Source of the DNA: PWVB01 sp964530185
GTDB taxonomy: Bacteria; Chloroflexota; Anaerolineae; B4-G1; SLSP01
Assembly: GCA_964530185.1 (NCBI GenBank)
Contig: CAZHBB010000054.1
Coordinates: 1-18,938 of the forward strand
Direction of reading: 5' to 3'
Length of the DNA stretch: 18,938 nt
A model generated the notes under the pieces. It did no database searches. It was not told the origin of the DNA and saw only the letters and a program-made list of their open reading frames with translations. Positions 6,893 to 15,140 of the stretch are shown here, one piece after another. Position numbers and translations under genes: made by a program. Position 1 is the stretch's first letter. Each line of letters opens with the position of its first letter.

Positions 6893-7606
6893 GTGCAGCC
6901 TTCGTACAAGCGTATCATCATTAAGGTTGGCGGTGAGTCTCTCTCGAACCCCGGGGGATTTGGCATCAGTCCCGAGCGTGCCGAGGACGTGGCAGCCAGG
7001 ATTGCCGCGGTGCACGCCCAGGAGATCGAGGTGGGGGTGGTCATGGGGGCCGGCAACCTGTGGCGTGGTGCGGATGGTATGGCCCATGGCATGGACCGCG
7101 CCCGTGCCGATCAGATTGGCATGTTGGCAACAGTGATGAATGCATTGGCGCTGGCCGATGCGTTGGAACGCCTCGGTGTGATCACTCGAGTGCAGACGGC
7201 CATCGAAATGCGAGCGATTGCGGAGCCTTACATCCGTCTGCGGGCGATTCGGCATCTGGAGAAAGGCCGCGTGGTGGTCTTTGGCGCTGGGACGGGAAGC
7301 CCTTACTTTACGACAGATACAGCGGCCGCCCTGCGGGCCGCTGAGATCAACGCGGATCTACTGGTCAAGGCGACCAAAGTGGATGGTGTGTACGATAAGG
7401 ATCCACAAAAGCATGCTGATGCCAGGCGGTTTGACCGGATGACCTATCTGGAGGCGCTGAACCTGGGCGTCCAGGTGATGGACTCGACCGCTATCACGCT
7501 CTGCATGGACAACCACGTGCCGATCGTGGTGCTAAATCTGTGGGACAAGGACAGCCTTGAACGGCTTGTGCGGGGTGAATCGGTGGGTACACTGATCGGC
7601 GACTGA
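6893..7606 (+). CDS. pyrH: UMP kinase
   Basis: UMP kinase (237 aa), a hexameric amino-acid-kinase-fold enzyme that phosphorylates UMP to UDP in pyrimidine synthesis. Seen: a KVGGESL phosphate loop near the N-terminus (usually K-SGE-L), VMGAGNLWRG (usually GGGN.xRG), the MDRARADQIGMLATVMNALAL nucleotide-binding helix region, GTGSPYFTTDTAA, KVDGVYDKDP, and MDSTAITLCMDN near the end. All key elements are present, with small substitutions. The start is the GTG at 6893; a weak GGAAAGG lies upstream, and no better start is available. It stands 36 bp after tsf, across the intrinsic terminator, and precedes frr as in most bacteria. Confidence 0.97.
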   Translation: MQPSYKRIIIKVGGESLSNPGGFGISPERAEDVAARIAAVHAQEIEVGVVMGAGNLWRGADGMAHGMDRARADQIGMLATVMNALALADALERLGVITRVQTAIEMRAIAEPYIRLRAIRHLEKGRVVVFGAGTGSPYFTTDTAAALRAAEINADLLVKATKVDGVYDKDPQKHADARRFDRMTYLEALNLGVQVMDSTAITLCMDNHVPIVVLNLWDKDSLERLVRGESVGTLIGD

Positions 7607-7654
7607 GGGTCGCGCCTGCCGTTGTTGTGCACTGTTTTGTCGAAGGAGGTTGAG

Positions 7655-8212
7655 ATGATCAAGGACCTGATGAAAGACGCCGAGACCCGAATGGACAAGA
7701 CTGTGCAAGCGCTCGAGGTTGATCTCAGAGGAGTGCGCACGGGCCGTGCGTCCCCAGCGTTGGTTGAACGGGTTATGGTAGAGTACTACGGGACGCCTAC
7801 CCCCCTCAATCAGTTGGCTGTGATCTCCGCACCTGAGCCAAACCTCCTGGTCGTGCGTCCTTACGACCCCTCCTCGCTTGGTGATATCCAGCGAGCCATT
7901 TTGCAAGCCGATCTGGGGCTGAACCCCAGTAACGATGGGCGAATTATCCGCATCCCTATCCCCCGTCTGACGGAGGAGAGACGCCGGGAGATGGTCAAGC
8001 TTGTGCGCCGGCGGGTTGAGGAGAGCAAAGTGGCACTGCGTAACATCCGTCGGGACGTGCTTGCCGATATGCGGGAGTACGAGAGTGAGTCGCTGATCTC
8101 AGAGGATGATCTTAAGCGTGGTCAGGATCAGTTGCAGGAACTGACGGATAAGCACGTGGCTAAGGTCGAAGAGATTGGCAAACTAAAAGAACAGGATATC
8201 ATGCAGATATAG
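7655..8212 (+). CDS. frr: Ribosome recycling factor
   Basis: RRF (185 aa), which with EF-G splits post-termination ribosomes. Seen: the helical N-terminus with DLRGVRTGRASPALVERV, the YYGTPTPLNQLA and RPYDPSSL domain-II segments, the LNPSNDGRIIRIPIP signature, LTEERRREMVK, and a long C-terminal helix. Length is exactly typical. The start is the ATG at 7655, preceded by AAGGAGG at a 5-nt gap; an upstream in-frame TTG at 7622 has no such site and would add 11 residues absent from the family. It is co-directional with pyrH, 48 bp downstream. Confidence 0.98.
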   Translation: MIKDLMKDAETRMDKTVQALEVDLRGVRTGRASPALVERVMVEYYGTPTPLNQLAVISAPEPNLLVVRPYDPSSLGDIQRAILQADLGLNPSNDGRIIRIPIPRLTEERRREMVKLVRRRVEESKVALRNIRRDVLADMREYESESLISEDDLKRGQDQLQELTDKHVAKVEEIGKLKEQDIMQI

Positions 8213-8400
8213 GTAGAGGCCGGCGCTTTCCTCTTGTCTGATGCCATGGGGGGATGGAAGACGTGGCATCTTGGGGACGCGGTCTGTTTGTTATGTGATC
8301 TCTTACTTCCATCGGTGGTGCACCATTCACTGTGGTGTAGAATCTCTCCCAGCTTCATGTCGTGCCTTCAGAATTCCGGGGACCAGGTGCAGCTATATCA

Positions 8401-9144
8401 ATGGCAGAGCGAAGTCTAAGCGAGTATCCTCCGTTGCCCAATATGCCCACCCATGTTGGGGTCATCATGGACGGCAATGGTCGGTGGGCGCAGGCGCGTG
8501 GCCTGCCACGCCTCGCCGGGCATCGCGCAGGCGTCGAGAACCTGCGTCGTGTCGTGCGTGCTGCTCTAGAGTTCGGTGTACCTATCCTGACATTTTACGC
8601 TTTCTCGACCGAGAATTGGTCTCGTCCAGAGGAAGAGATACAGGGATTGCTTCAGTTGCTTTCCGAGGGGCTGGACAAAGAGGTTGACGAACTGCACAAA
8701 AGTGGTGTACAATTGAGGCACATTGGGGATCCAGCACCCCTTCCAGATACCCTCAAGGCGAAGATCCAGGCCGCTGTAGAGCTGACGCGCAACAACGATC
8801 GGTTGATCATGAATCTTGCTTTCAATTATGGGGGACGCCAGGAAATTGCGAGGGCGGTCCGGAGGATCATTGAGGAGCACATTCCGTCCGCGGAGATAAC
8901 TGAGGACGTCATCAGCGCTCATCTCTATACGGCAGGCTTGCCTGACGTTGATCTGGTGATTCGAACGAGCGGTGAGTTTCGGATCAGCAATTTCATGCTT
9001 TGGCAGGCCGCGTATGCGGAGTACTATATTACGCCAGTTTATTGGCCAGATTTTGATGAGGCAGAGTTCTACCGGGCGTTGCAGGCCTATAGCCAAAGGG
9101 ATCGGAGATTTGGTGGGCTGACGCGGGTTGGTGACCGCTCTTGA
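8401..9144 (+). CDS. uppS: Undecaprenyl-diphosphate synthase (cis-isoprenyl transferase)
   Basis: A 247-aa cis-prenyltransferase that adds isopentenyl units to farnesyl diphosphate to make the lipid carrier for peptidoglycan and surface glycans. Seen: VIMDGNGRWAQ with catalytic Asp24, GHRAG, LTFYAFSTENWSRP, LAFNYGGRQEI, and the C-terminal LVIRTSGEFRISNF substrate-binding signature followed by LWQAAYAEYY. The start is the ATG at 8401, with AGGTG 10 nt upstream. A GTG at 8362 would add 13 unmatched residues and has no ribosome site. The gene is 188 bp from frr; a TAGAAT at 8338 might be part of a local promoter, but no convincing -35 goes with it. Confidence 0.97.
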   Translation: MAERSLSEYPPLPNMPTHVGVIMDGNGRWAQARGLPRLAGHRAGVENLRRVVRAALEFGVPILTFYAFSTENWSRPEEEIQGLLQLLSEGLDKEVDELHKSGVQLRHIGDPAPLPDTLKAKIQAAVELTRNNDRLIMNLAFNYGGRQEIARAVRRIIEEHIPSAEITEDVISAHLYTAGLPDVDLVIRTSGEFRISNFMLWQAAYAEYYITPVYWPDFDEAEFYRALQAYSQRDRRFGGLTRVGDRS

Positions 9145-9482
9145 TGTAGGTGTTCGACTGCCTGGCCTGCGTATATTCCTCTGTGAGTTCACATGGAAAA
9201 CCATTCCTCTCTTGATCTGGTGTTGCTACGTACCACCTCCAGGAGTGGTGTCGCCTGATAGGGCTATTGACGGGGCATCTTCGGGCGTGTGCCTTTGCGT
9301 TGTGTGGGATGTCTTTGGTCTGTCATTGTCTCGGGAGTTGGGTCGTCATCAGTGTCGACCAAGGTCGGTCCTATCGGGTGTTGGGTTTCCAGCGATGGTT
9401 GCCTGTTGTCAGTGGGTATGGCCCGCTTAATGATCAGGGTATGATGTGAATGGGTATGCACCCCGCGTAGGAGTTGCCGCCA
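9145..9482 (+). other. 338-bp gene-free stretch between uppS and cdsA
   Basis: No ORF here has a plausible start, ribosome site or recognisable protein. Seen: an inverted repeat ACCAC/GTGGT (9232-9236 with 9245-9249) and a GACC-AA-GGTC palindrome near 9357. Isolated promoter-like fragments occur too: TTGACG at 9267, TTGTCA at 9406 and TATGAT at 9440, none at standard spacing. It may hold a weak cdsA promoter or the decayed remains of a gene, but nothing is conclusive. Confidence 0.4.
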
Positions 9483-10298
9483 TTGCTCAAGACTAGGGTC
9501 ATCAGTGCTGTTGTCCTGCTCCCCGTCGTGTTCGCGTTCCTCTACCTCGGAGGATGGCCCTACGAAGCTCTAATCGGGCTCGCTACGGCTCTTGCCGGGT
9601 ACGAGTACGTACGAATGATGGCACGTCGGCGGTATGAACTTCACACGTGGCTGGTGGTGGCGCTCATAGTAGCCTGGGAGATCGGGGAGCTATGGCCCGT
9701 TGGAGACCCGTGGGTGCCGATGGTATTGTTTGTGGTGGTCGGTGCCTTTCCCGCCCTGGTGCGCAGCCAACGAGGTGGCAAAGGTTCCTTGCCGGTTGAG
9801 CATTGGGCTCTGATGTTGGCAGGGAGCTCCTACCTTGGGTTGGGGGGACGGGCGTTGATCCACCTGAGGCGGGGGCCCGATGGGCTGTGGTGGACATTCC
9901 TGACCTGTCTCATCGTGTGGGTGGGGGACTCTGCTGCTTACTTTGTGGGTCGCCGATGGGGTCGTCACAAGATAGCCCCTCGGATCAGCCCTGGCAAGAG
10001 CTGGGAGGGATACCTGGCTCAGGTGCTTGCAGGAACCCTCTTGGGAGGGGGGCTGGGGGCATTGGGGGCCAGTTTGGTGCATGTGCCCTCCCTGGCGCTC
10101 GCACCAGGATTGGGCCTGGGGTTTCTGGTGAGCCTGCTCTGCCCTGGAGGAGACTTCCTGGTTTCTATGATCAAGCGGGAAGTGGGTGTAAAGGACACCG
10201 GTGCTTTGATCCCTGGCCACGGGGGTATATTCGATCGTTTGGACAGCCTGCTGTGGGCCGGGGTTCTGGCCAGTTTGTTCGTTGGTCTAATCGTTTAG
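9483..10298 (+). CDS. cdsA: Phosphatidate cytidylyltransferase
   Basis: A 271-aa integral membrane enzyme that makes CDP-diacylglycerol from CTP and phosphatidic acid, the branch point of phospholipid synthesis. Seen: about eight hydrophobic segments and the C-terminal CDS signature, with SMIKREVGVKDTGALIPGHG followed directly by GIFDRLDS, matching the S-x-x-K-R...K-D...H-G-G-x-x-D-R-x-D pattern fully. The N-terminus TRVISAVVLLPVV is typical. The start chosen is the TTG at 9483, because AGGAG (9469-9473) lies 9 nt upstream; the TTG at 9474 directly abuts that site. It follows uppS, as is common, although 338 bp separate them. Confidence 0.94.
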   Translation: MLKTRVISAVVLLPVVFAFLYLGGWPYEALIGLATALAGYEYVRMMARRRYELHTWLVVALIVAWEIGELWPVGDPWVPMVLFVVVGAFPALVRSQRGGKGSLPVEHWALMLAGSSYLGLGGRALIHLRRGPDGLWWTFLTCLIVWVGDSAAYFVGRRWGRHKIAPRISPGKSWEGYLAQVLAGTLLGGGLGALGASLVHVPSLALAPGLGLGFLVSLLCPGGDFLVSMIKREVGVKDTGALIPGHGGIFDRLDSLLWAGVLASLFVGLIV

Positions 10299-10330
10299 TC
10301 TTACATTTTTCAATCGTAACGCTAGTTTGT

Positions 10331-10350
10331 TGCCCGCTACTGGACGGGCA
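10331..10350 (+). promoter_or_regulatory. Hairpin in the rho leader
   Basis: TGCCCG (10331-10336) and CGGGCA (10345-10350) form a 6-bp stem with an 8-nt loop, 12 nt before the rho ribosome site AGGAGG. No T-run follows. Rho controls its own gene in several bacteria; a link to this hairpin is only inferred. Confidence 0.25.
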
Positions 10351-10373
10351 GGCATGGTTTAGGAGGAAAGAAC

Positions 10374-11855
10374 GTGCAGGGAGAAGAACAAGTGTCTGAT
10401 AATGGGGTAGACAGCGGATCCGTGAAGCCCGCGGGTGATACTGTGAGTGTGTCTACAGAGGCTGACGTCGCAAAAAGAACGGCTCCCTCTGAGAAAGAGG
10501 CGAAGTCTGAGCCTCAGCCTGGATCACGCCGTCACCAGAAACGCGCCAAAGAGTCGTCTGACGTCCTCCGCAGGATGGACATGGCCGATTTGGAGCGTAT
10601 GCGCCTTCAAGAGCTGCGTGAGCTGGCGCGTGAGTACCGGGTCAGCGGGTACAGTGGCCTCAAGAAGGATGATCTGATCCTGCTCTTGCTGAAAGCCAAG
10701 GCCGAACGAGAGGGCTTTATCTTTGGCGGCGGCATCCTCGAGATCACCAATGAGGGAATTGGATTCCTGCGGTCGTCTCGTTACGTTCCAGGCCCAGATG
10801 ATGTCTACGTCTCTCAAAGCCAGATCCGACGCTTCGGTCTGCGTACGGGCGATATGGTCGTGGGACAGGTTCGCCTTCCCAAGGACTCAGAGAAGTATCG
10901 CAGCTTGCTGCGGATCGAGGCCGTCAACGGCATGGATCCCGAGCTTGCCAAACATCGTCCGCACTTTGAGCGTCTGACGCCGATTTTCCCCAATCGTCGG
11001 TTCAATCTGGTCACCGGGCCGCGGATGCTGACCCAGCGGCTGCTGGAATTGGTGGCACCTGTTGGGTTCGGTCAGCGCGGTTTGATCGTTTCACCGCCCA
11101 AGGCGGGTAAGACCACAGTGCTCAAGAAAGTGGCCAATGGCATCTCTGCCAATCACCCGGATGTTCACCTGATGGTGGTGCTTATCGGTGAGCGACCTGA
11201 GGAAGTGACCGACATGGATCGTTCGGTCGATGCGGAGGTCATCAGCTCCACTTTCGACGAAGAGGTCGAACACCAGACGCGGGTTGCGGAGATGGCACTT
11301 CATCGGGCCAAACGCCTGGTCGAGGTGGGACGCGATGTGGTCATCCTGCTCGATAGCCTCACGCGCCTGACCCGGGCCTACAACCTGGTGGTGCAGCCCA
11401 GCGGCCGCACACTCTCAGGTGGCCTCGACCCCGCAGCGCTCTATCCACCGAAGCGATTCTTCGGGGCGGCTCGAAACATCGAGGAAGGGGGCAGCCTGAC
11501 CATTCTGGCCACCTGCCTGATTGACACGGGCAGCCGCATGGATGACATGATCTATGAGGAGTTCAAGGGGACGGGCAACATGGAGCTTCACCTGAACCGG
11601 AAACTCGAGGAACGCAGGGTCTTCCCCGCCTTCGACATCATCCGCTCAGGCACCCGCCGCGAGGAGTTGTTGCTGGACCGGGAGACCCTGCGGAAGGTCT
11701 GGCTCATGCGCCGTATGATGTCGCAGATGATGAGTGGGACCGCTACGACACCTGGATACGATATCACAGCAGCACATGAGGCGCTCTTGCAGCAAATGCG
11801 GAAGACCAAGAGCAACGAAGAGTTCCTTGACATATTGACAAGGGATCTGATGTAG
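10374..11855 (+). CDS. rho: Transcription termination factor Rho
   Basis: Rho (493 aa), the hexameric RNA-dependent ATPase helicase that ends transcription at unstructured C-rich RNA. Seen in order: a charged, low-complexity extension (residues 1-65) absent from the 419-aa E. coli protein; the Rho N-terminal helical domain (LQELRELAREYRVSGYSGLKK); the RNA-binding cold-shock-like domain beginning EGFIFGGGILEI; Walker A PPKAGKTT with Lys246; Walker B DVVILLDSLTRLTRAYN; the Q-loop region SGRTLSGGLDP; and the R-loop GTGNMELHL. The start is the GTG at 10374 with AGGAGG 7 nt upstream. It sits 75 bp after cdsA on the same strand. Confidence 0.98.
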   Translation: MQGEEQVSDNGVDSGSVKPAGDTVSVSTEADVAKRTAPSEKEAKSEPQPGSRRHQKRAKESSDVLRRMDMADLERMRLQELRELAREYRVSGYSGLKKDDLILLLLKAKAEREGFIFGGGILEITNEGIGFLRSSRYVPGPDDVYVSQSQIRRFGLRTGDMVVGQVRLPKDSEKYRSLLRIEAVNGMDPELAKHRPHFERLTPIFPNRRFNLVTGPRMLTQRLLELVAPVGFGQRGLIVSPPKAGKTTVLKKVANGISANHPDVHLMVVLIGERPEEVTDMDRSVDAEVISSTFDEEVEHQTRVAEMALHRAKRLVEVGRDVVILLDSLTRLTRAYNLVVQPSGRTLSGGLDPAALYPPKRFFGAARNIEEGGSLTILATCLIDTGSRMDDMIYEEFKGTGNMELHLNRKLEERRVFPAFDIIRSGTRREELLLDRETLRKVWLMRRMMSQMMSGTATTPGYDITAAHEALLQQMRKTKSNEEFLDILTRDLM

Positions 11856-11887
11856 CGGGGCTCTCGTCTTCTGTCTGCTCCAGGTTG

Positions 11888-12760
11888 ATGGCATACCATG
11901 GCTCATTAGCAATGAATACGATGCCCAAGGGAGAAATCGCTCGGACGCAGCAGCCCACCCAGGGGAAGCTCAGTGTGCTCCTGGCTGTGATGCTCTTGAG
12001 CGTTGCTCTATTTAGGATCGTGGAGCTTCCGGCCCTCAGTTGGGGAGTCTTTCAGGTCTTCGGTTCCCCATTGGGACTCAGGGTGGGCGGGCAGGCCCTG
12101 TTGATGCTGCTCGTGGCCGGCTTGATCTTCACGGGCACGTTGGCCATTGTGCAGGAACATCCGCTTGCTTCGCAAAGAGTCCGCCCGCTTGTCTTCTCGC
12201 TGATCACGCCAACGATGGGCTCGTTGGTTGCCTCTGTGCTTTTGACGCAGGCCAGCACCTGGGCGCTGTGGCTCCTGGCGTTTATCGCGGCGGGTATCGT
12301 GGTGGGCGGGTTGGTTTACCTGAGCTACCAGAGTGTCGCTGTCGAGGCCCGTGGGTATACCTTCGCTCGCGCTGTGCTCAATGTTGTGGATTATGTGGCA
12401 GGGTTCGTGCTCTTAAGTGTGATCCTGGAGCAACAAGGGAGAGCGTTGATTACGGCTCCTGCGGTTGCGCTCCTGTCTGGCCTGTGGATCGCAGAGCTAT
12501 TGAGTGTGACTGGAGCGTCTTTGAAGCGTGTCATGTTGTACAGCGGCGCTGCGGCGTTGCTGGAAGCGGAGTTCGTCTGGATGCTTGCCTACTCACGGCT
12601 TTCCCCATGGGGCGTAGCCGCTTTGCTTTCGATTGTTGTCTATGTATGGGTTGGTATAAGTTATCAGCATCTGCTGGAACGCTTGAACCGTCGCGTGATC
12701 TTCGAATTTGTGGGTGTGGGGATGTTGATGACTTTGGCCGTGTTGTTGTTGGCTCCTTGA
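11888..12760 (+). CDS. Unrecognised polytopic membrane protein
   Basis: About 290 aa, not recognised. After a polar N-terminus of about 26 residues come eight or so hydrophobic helices covering almost the whole chain (for example LSVLLAVMLLSVALF, ALLMLLVAGLIFTGTLAIV, ALWLLAFIAAGIVVGGLVYL and a final VGMLMTLAVLLLAP). Short charged loops contain few conserved-looking polar residues, and I see no catalytic or transporter motif. It could be a lineage-specific membrane protein. It follows rho by 32 bp on the same strand and precedes glgP by 82 bp. The start is uncertain: TTG 11885, ATG 11888, ATG 11912 and ATG 11921 are all in frame and none has a good ribosome site; the first ATG is used. Confidence 0.75.
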   Translation: MAYHGSLAMNTMPKGEIARTQQPTQGKLSVLLAVMLLSVALFRIVELPALSWGVFQVFGSPLGLRVGGQALLMLLVAGLIFTGTLAIVQEHPLASQRVRPLVFSLITPTMGSLVASVLLTQASTWALWLLAFIAAGIVVGGLVYLSYQSVAVEARGYTFARAVLNVVDYVAGFVLLSVILEQQGRALITAPAVALLSGLWIAELLSVTGASLKRVMLYSGAAALLEAEFVWMLAYSRLSPWGVAALLSIVVYVWVGISYQHLLERLNRRVIFEFVGVGMLMTLAVLLLAP

Positions 12761-12814
12761 TAGAATGGCTTCGAGGTAAGAGCGCATCCTGGCGATGATA
12801 TACGATCGAGATAA

Positions 12815-12829
12815 CCGGCGAGTTGCCGG
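12815..12829 (+). other. Hairpin before the glgP ribosome site
   Basis: CCGGC and GCCGG form a perfect 5-bp stem with loop GAGTT, ending 2 nt before the GGAGGA ribosome site of glgP. It could influence initiation or 5' stability; no regulatory family is recognised. Confidence 0.25.
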
Positions 12830-12842
12830 CTGGAGGAAGTAA

Positions 12843-15059
12843 ATGATGGAGAATGGAGGACAGACCGTGATCTCAAGGAAGCTGCCGCCGCGTCTGGCCC
12901 GGCTGGAGGAGCTCGCCTACAATTTTTGGTGGGCCTGGCACCGTCCAGCCCGCGACCTGTTTAAGCAGCTAGACCGCACGCTGTGGACCACGACTCGGCA
13001 CAATCCTGTCAGGATCTTGAAAGAGACCCCGCAGGAGCGCCTGGATCAACTGGCCAAGGACCCCGTTTTCTTGAGGGATTACGATGCGGTCCTGATGGAG
13101 ATGGATCGGGATACCAAAGATGGACATCTATGGTATCGGCGCGTCTATCCGAAGCTCTGCGAACACCCCATTGCCTACCTTTCAGCGGAGTTCGGCCTCC
13201 ATAGTTCCTTGCCGATCTATTCTGGGGGCCTGGGAGTTCTGTCAGGAGATCACACCAAGGAGGCCAGTGATTTGGGCCTGCCCTTCGTCGCCGTGGGGTT
13301 TCTCTATGAACAGGGATATTTCCGTCAACGCCTGGATCATAGCGGCTGGCAGGAAGCGATCTACCCGCCTCTTGACCCGGAGCAGGTGGCACTCCGGCCA
13401 ATCACGGTTGAGGATGATGGCTGTGGTACGATCGTGGTGAAAGTCGGTGACCGCGAGATTCACCTGCGCCTGTGGGAGGTTTTGGTGGGGCGCGCGCGGC
13501 TCTATCTGATCGACGCCGGGGTTGAGGAGAATGCACCCTGGGACCGCCAGTTGACGGCGCGTCTCTACGGTGGGGATCGCGAGATGAGGATTCAGCAGGA
13601 GATCCTGCTGGGCATTGGCGGCGTCCGTGTGTTGCGGGCGCTGGGGATCGAGCCAAAGGTGTGGCATTTGAATGAGGGTCATTCGGCGTTCATGGTGTTG
13701 GAACGAGCAAGGGAATATGTATCCCAGGGGCTTTCCTTTGAAGAAGCGTGTGAAAGAGTCCGGGCCGGCACCGTGTTTACGACGCATACCCCCGTGCCAG
13801 CAGGGCATGATGTCTTTGACTTTGGGCTGGTCGAGAAGTATTTCCACGATTTCTGGCCCCAGCTTGGCCTGAGCCGTGAGGAATTCCTCTCGTTGGGCAG
13901 CTATGACATGGGCTTTGGTCCCGCTTTCAACATGACCAGGCTTGCTCTGCGTCTCTCGGGACGCGCCAATGGTGTGAGTGCGCTCCATGGAGAGGTCAGC
14001 CGTCAGATGTGGCATGCACTCTGGCCGGATCGGCCCGTGGAGGCCGTACCTATTGGGCACGTGACTAATGGCGTCCACTTGTCTTCGTGGACGGGGGAAG
14101 CCATGCATCGGCTGTACCGCAAATATATCAGTCCTGATTGGATCCAGCGCCAAGATGATCCTCTTCTTTGGGCCCGGGTCGAGGAGATCCCTGATGAGGA
14201 CCTGTGGCAGGCGCATGTGTACCTCAAGCGCAAGATGTTCTCGACCATCCGTGAGCGTGCTCGAGATGATTGGATCGCACGTTCGATGCCGCCGGAACAG
14301 TTGTTGGCGTCGGGCATCTTCCTTGACCCCGACGCTCTGGTGATCGGATTCGCCCGCCGGTTCGCGACGTACAAGCGGGCCAACTTGATCTTCCAGGACA
14401 TTGAGCGCCTCTTGGAGTTGGTCCACGATCAGTATCATCCAGTTCAATTTATCTTCGCTGGGAAGGCTCACCCTGCCGATGATCCAGGCAAGCTGCTTCT
14501 GCAGCAAGTGTACAACTACGTGCGCGATCCCAAGTTCGGTGGTCGTATCGCCTTTGTGGAGGACTACGACTTGCATATTGCTCGCTATCTGGTGCAGGGC
14601 GTGGACGTGTGGCTCAATACGCCGCGTAAACCCAATGAGGCAAGCGGCACCAGTGGCATGAAGGCTGCCTTTAATGGGGTGCTTAATCTGAGCGTCCTTG
14701 ACGGGTGGTGGGCCGAGGCCTACAACGGACGTAACGGTTGGGCTATTGATCCCGGTGTCGAGTTCGCCGATCCGTATGAGCAGGATAAAGCCGATGCTGC
14801 TGCTCTGTATCAAGTGCTGGAAGAGCAGGTAGTCCCACTCTACTATCAGCGCGATCGAGATTTTGTCCCTCGTGGCTGGGTGGCCATGATGAGGGAGGCA
14901 ATCCGGACTGTAGGGCCACTGTTTTCGACGCGACGTATGGTCAAGGAGTACACTGAGAAGTATTATGTACCTGCGTTGGAGGAAGTGTTGGCCCTCGAGG
15001 GTGAGAAGGAAACGACAGTGGAGCTGATCGACACGCAGGATCTCAGGGATGTATCCTGA
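12843..15059 (+). CDS. glgP: Alpha-glucan (glycogen) phosphorylase
   Basis: A 738-aa GT35 alpha-glucan phosphorylase, releasing glucose-1-phosphate from glycogen or maltodextrin with pyridoxal phosphate. Seen: a DUF3417-type N-terminal domain (LEELAYNFWWAWHRPARDLF), AYLSAEFGLHSSLPIYSGGLG followed by LSGDHTKEASDL, VWHLNEGHSAF, FTTHTPVPAGHD, HVTNGVH, GFARRFATYKRANL, FIFAGKAHPAD and the PLP site EASGTSGMKAAFNG with the cofactor lysine at Lys607. This shorter architecture matches the Thermotoga/actinobacterial-type enzymes rather than the roughly 800-aa E. coli MalP/GlgP. GGAGGA lies 5 nt before the first ATG (8 nt before the second). A strong terminator follows, so it is the last gene of this unit. 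Confidence 0.96.
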   Translation: MMENGGQTVISRKLPPRLARLEELAYNFWWAWHRPARDLFKQLDRTLWTTTRHNPVRILKETPQERLDQLAKDPVFLRDYDAVLMEMDRDTKDGHLWYRRVYPKLCEHPIAYLSAEFGLHSSLPIYSGGLGVLSGDHTKEASDLGLPFVAVGFLYEQGYFRQRLDHSGWQEAIYPPLDPEQVALRPITVEDDGCGTIVVKVGDREIHLRLWEVLVGRARLYLIDAGVEENAPWDRQLTARLYGGDREMRIQQEILLGIGGVRVLRALGIEPKVWHLNEGHSAFMVLERAREYVSQGLSFEEACERVRAGTVFTTHTPVPAGHDVFDFGLVEKYFHDFWPQLGLSREEFLSLGSYDMGFGPAFNMTRLALRLSGRANGVSALHGEVSRQMWHALWPDRPVEAVPIGHVTNGVHLSSWTGEAMHRLYRKYISPDWIQRQDDPLLWARVEEIPDEDLWQAHVYLKRKMFSTIRERARDDWIARSMPPEQLLASGIFLDPDALVIGFARRFATYKRANLIFQDIERLLELVHDQYHPVQFIFAGKAHPADDPGKLLLQQVYNYVRDPKFGGRIAFVEDYDLHIARYLVQGVDVWLNTPRKPNEASGTSGMKAAFNGVLNLSVLDGWWAEAYNGRNGWAIDPGVEFADPYEQDKADAAALYQVLEEQVVPLYYQRDRDFVPRGWVAMMREAIRTVGPLFSTRRMVKEYTEKYYVPALEEVLALEGEKETTVELIDTQDLRDVS

Positions 15060-15077
15060 GCTGTCACATGTGCTGAC

Positions 15078-15109
15078 AACGCCCCCGGATCTTCCGGGGG
15101 CGTTCTTGG
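15078..15109. terminator. Strong intrinsic terminator after glgP
   Basis: AACGCCCCCGGA (15078-15089) and TCCGGGGGCGTT (15093-15104) form a perfect 12-bp, GC-rich stem with loop TCT, followed by a moderately T-rich TTCTTGGTT. It lies 18 bp after glgP and 36 bp beyond the end of the convergent metalloprotease gene, so it may serve both directions. Confidence 0.88.
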
Positions 15110-15140
15110 TTGGTGCCGTATCCTAGCCGGATGTTCTAGG

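Noticed and set aside
5903..7255. 450-aa minus-strand open frame across rpsB, tsf and pyrH
   Set aside because: It lies antisense to three well-supported genes, has Ser/Arg-rich low-complexity translation and no ribosome site; it mirrors the codon bias of the sense genes.
8338..8343. TAGAAT as a promoter for uppS
   Set aside because: No acceptable -35 box lies 16-18 bp upstream (GTGGTG or TGGTGC), so it is not listed as a feature.
12040..12798. 252-aa plus-strand frame overlapping the membrane protein
   Set aside because: It is Cys/Arg-rich and unlike a natural protein, while the overlapping frame gives regular transmembrane helices.
13242..14813. 523-aa minus-strand open frame inside glgP
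   Set aside because: It is fully antisense to a clear phosphorylase and shows no protein-family features.
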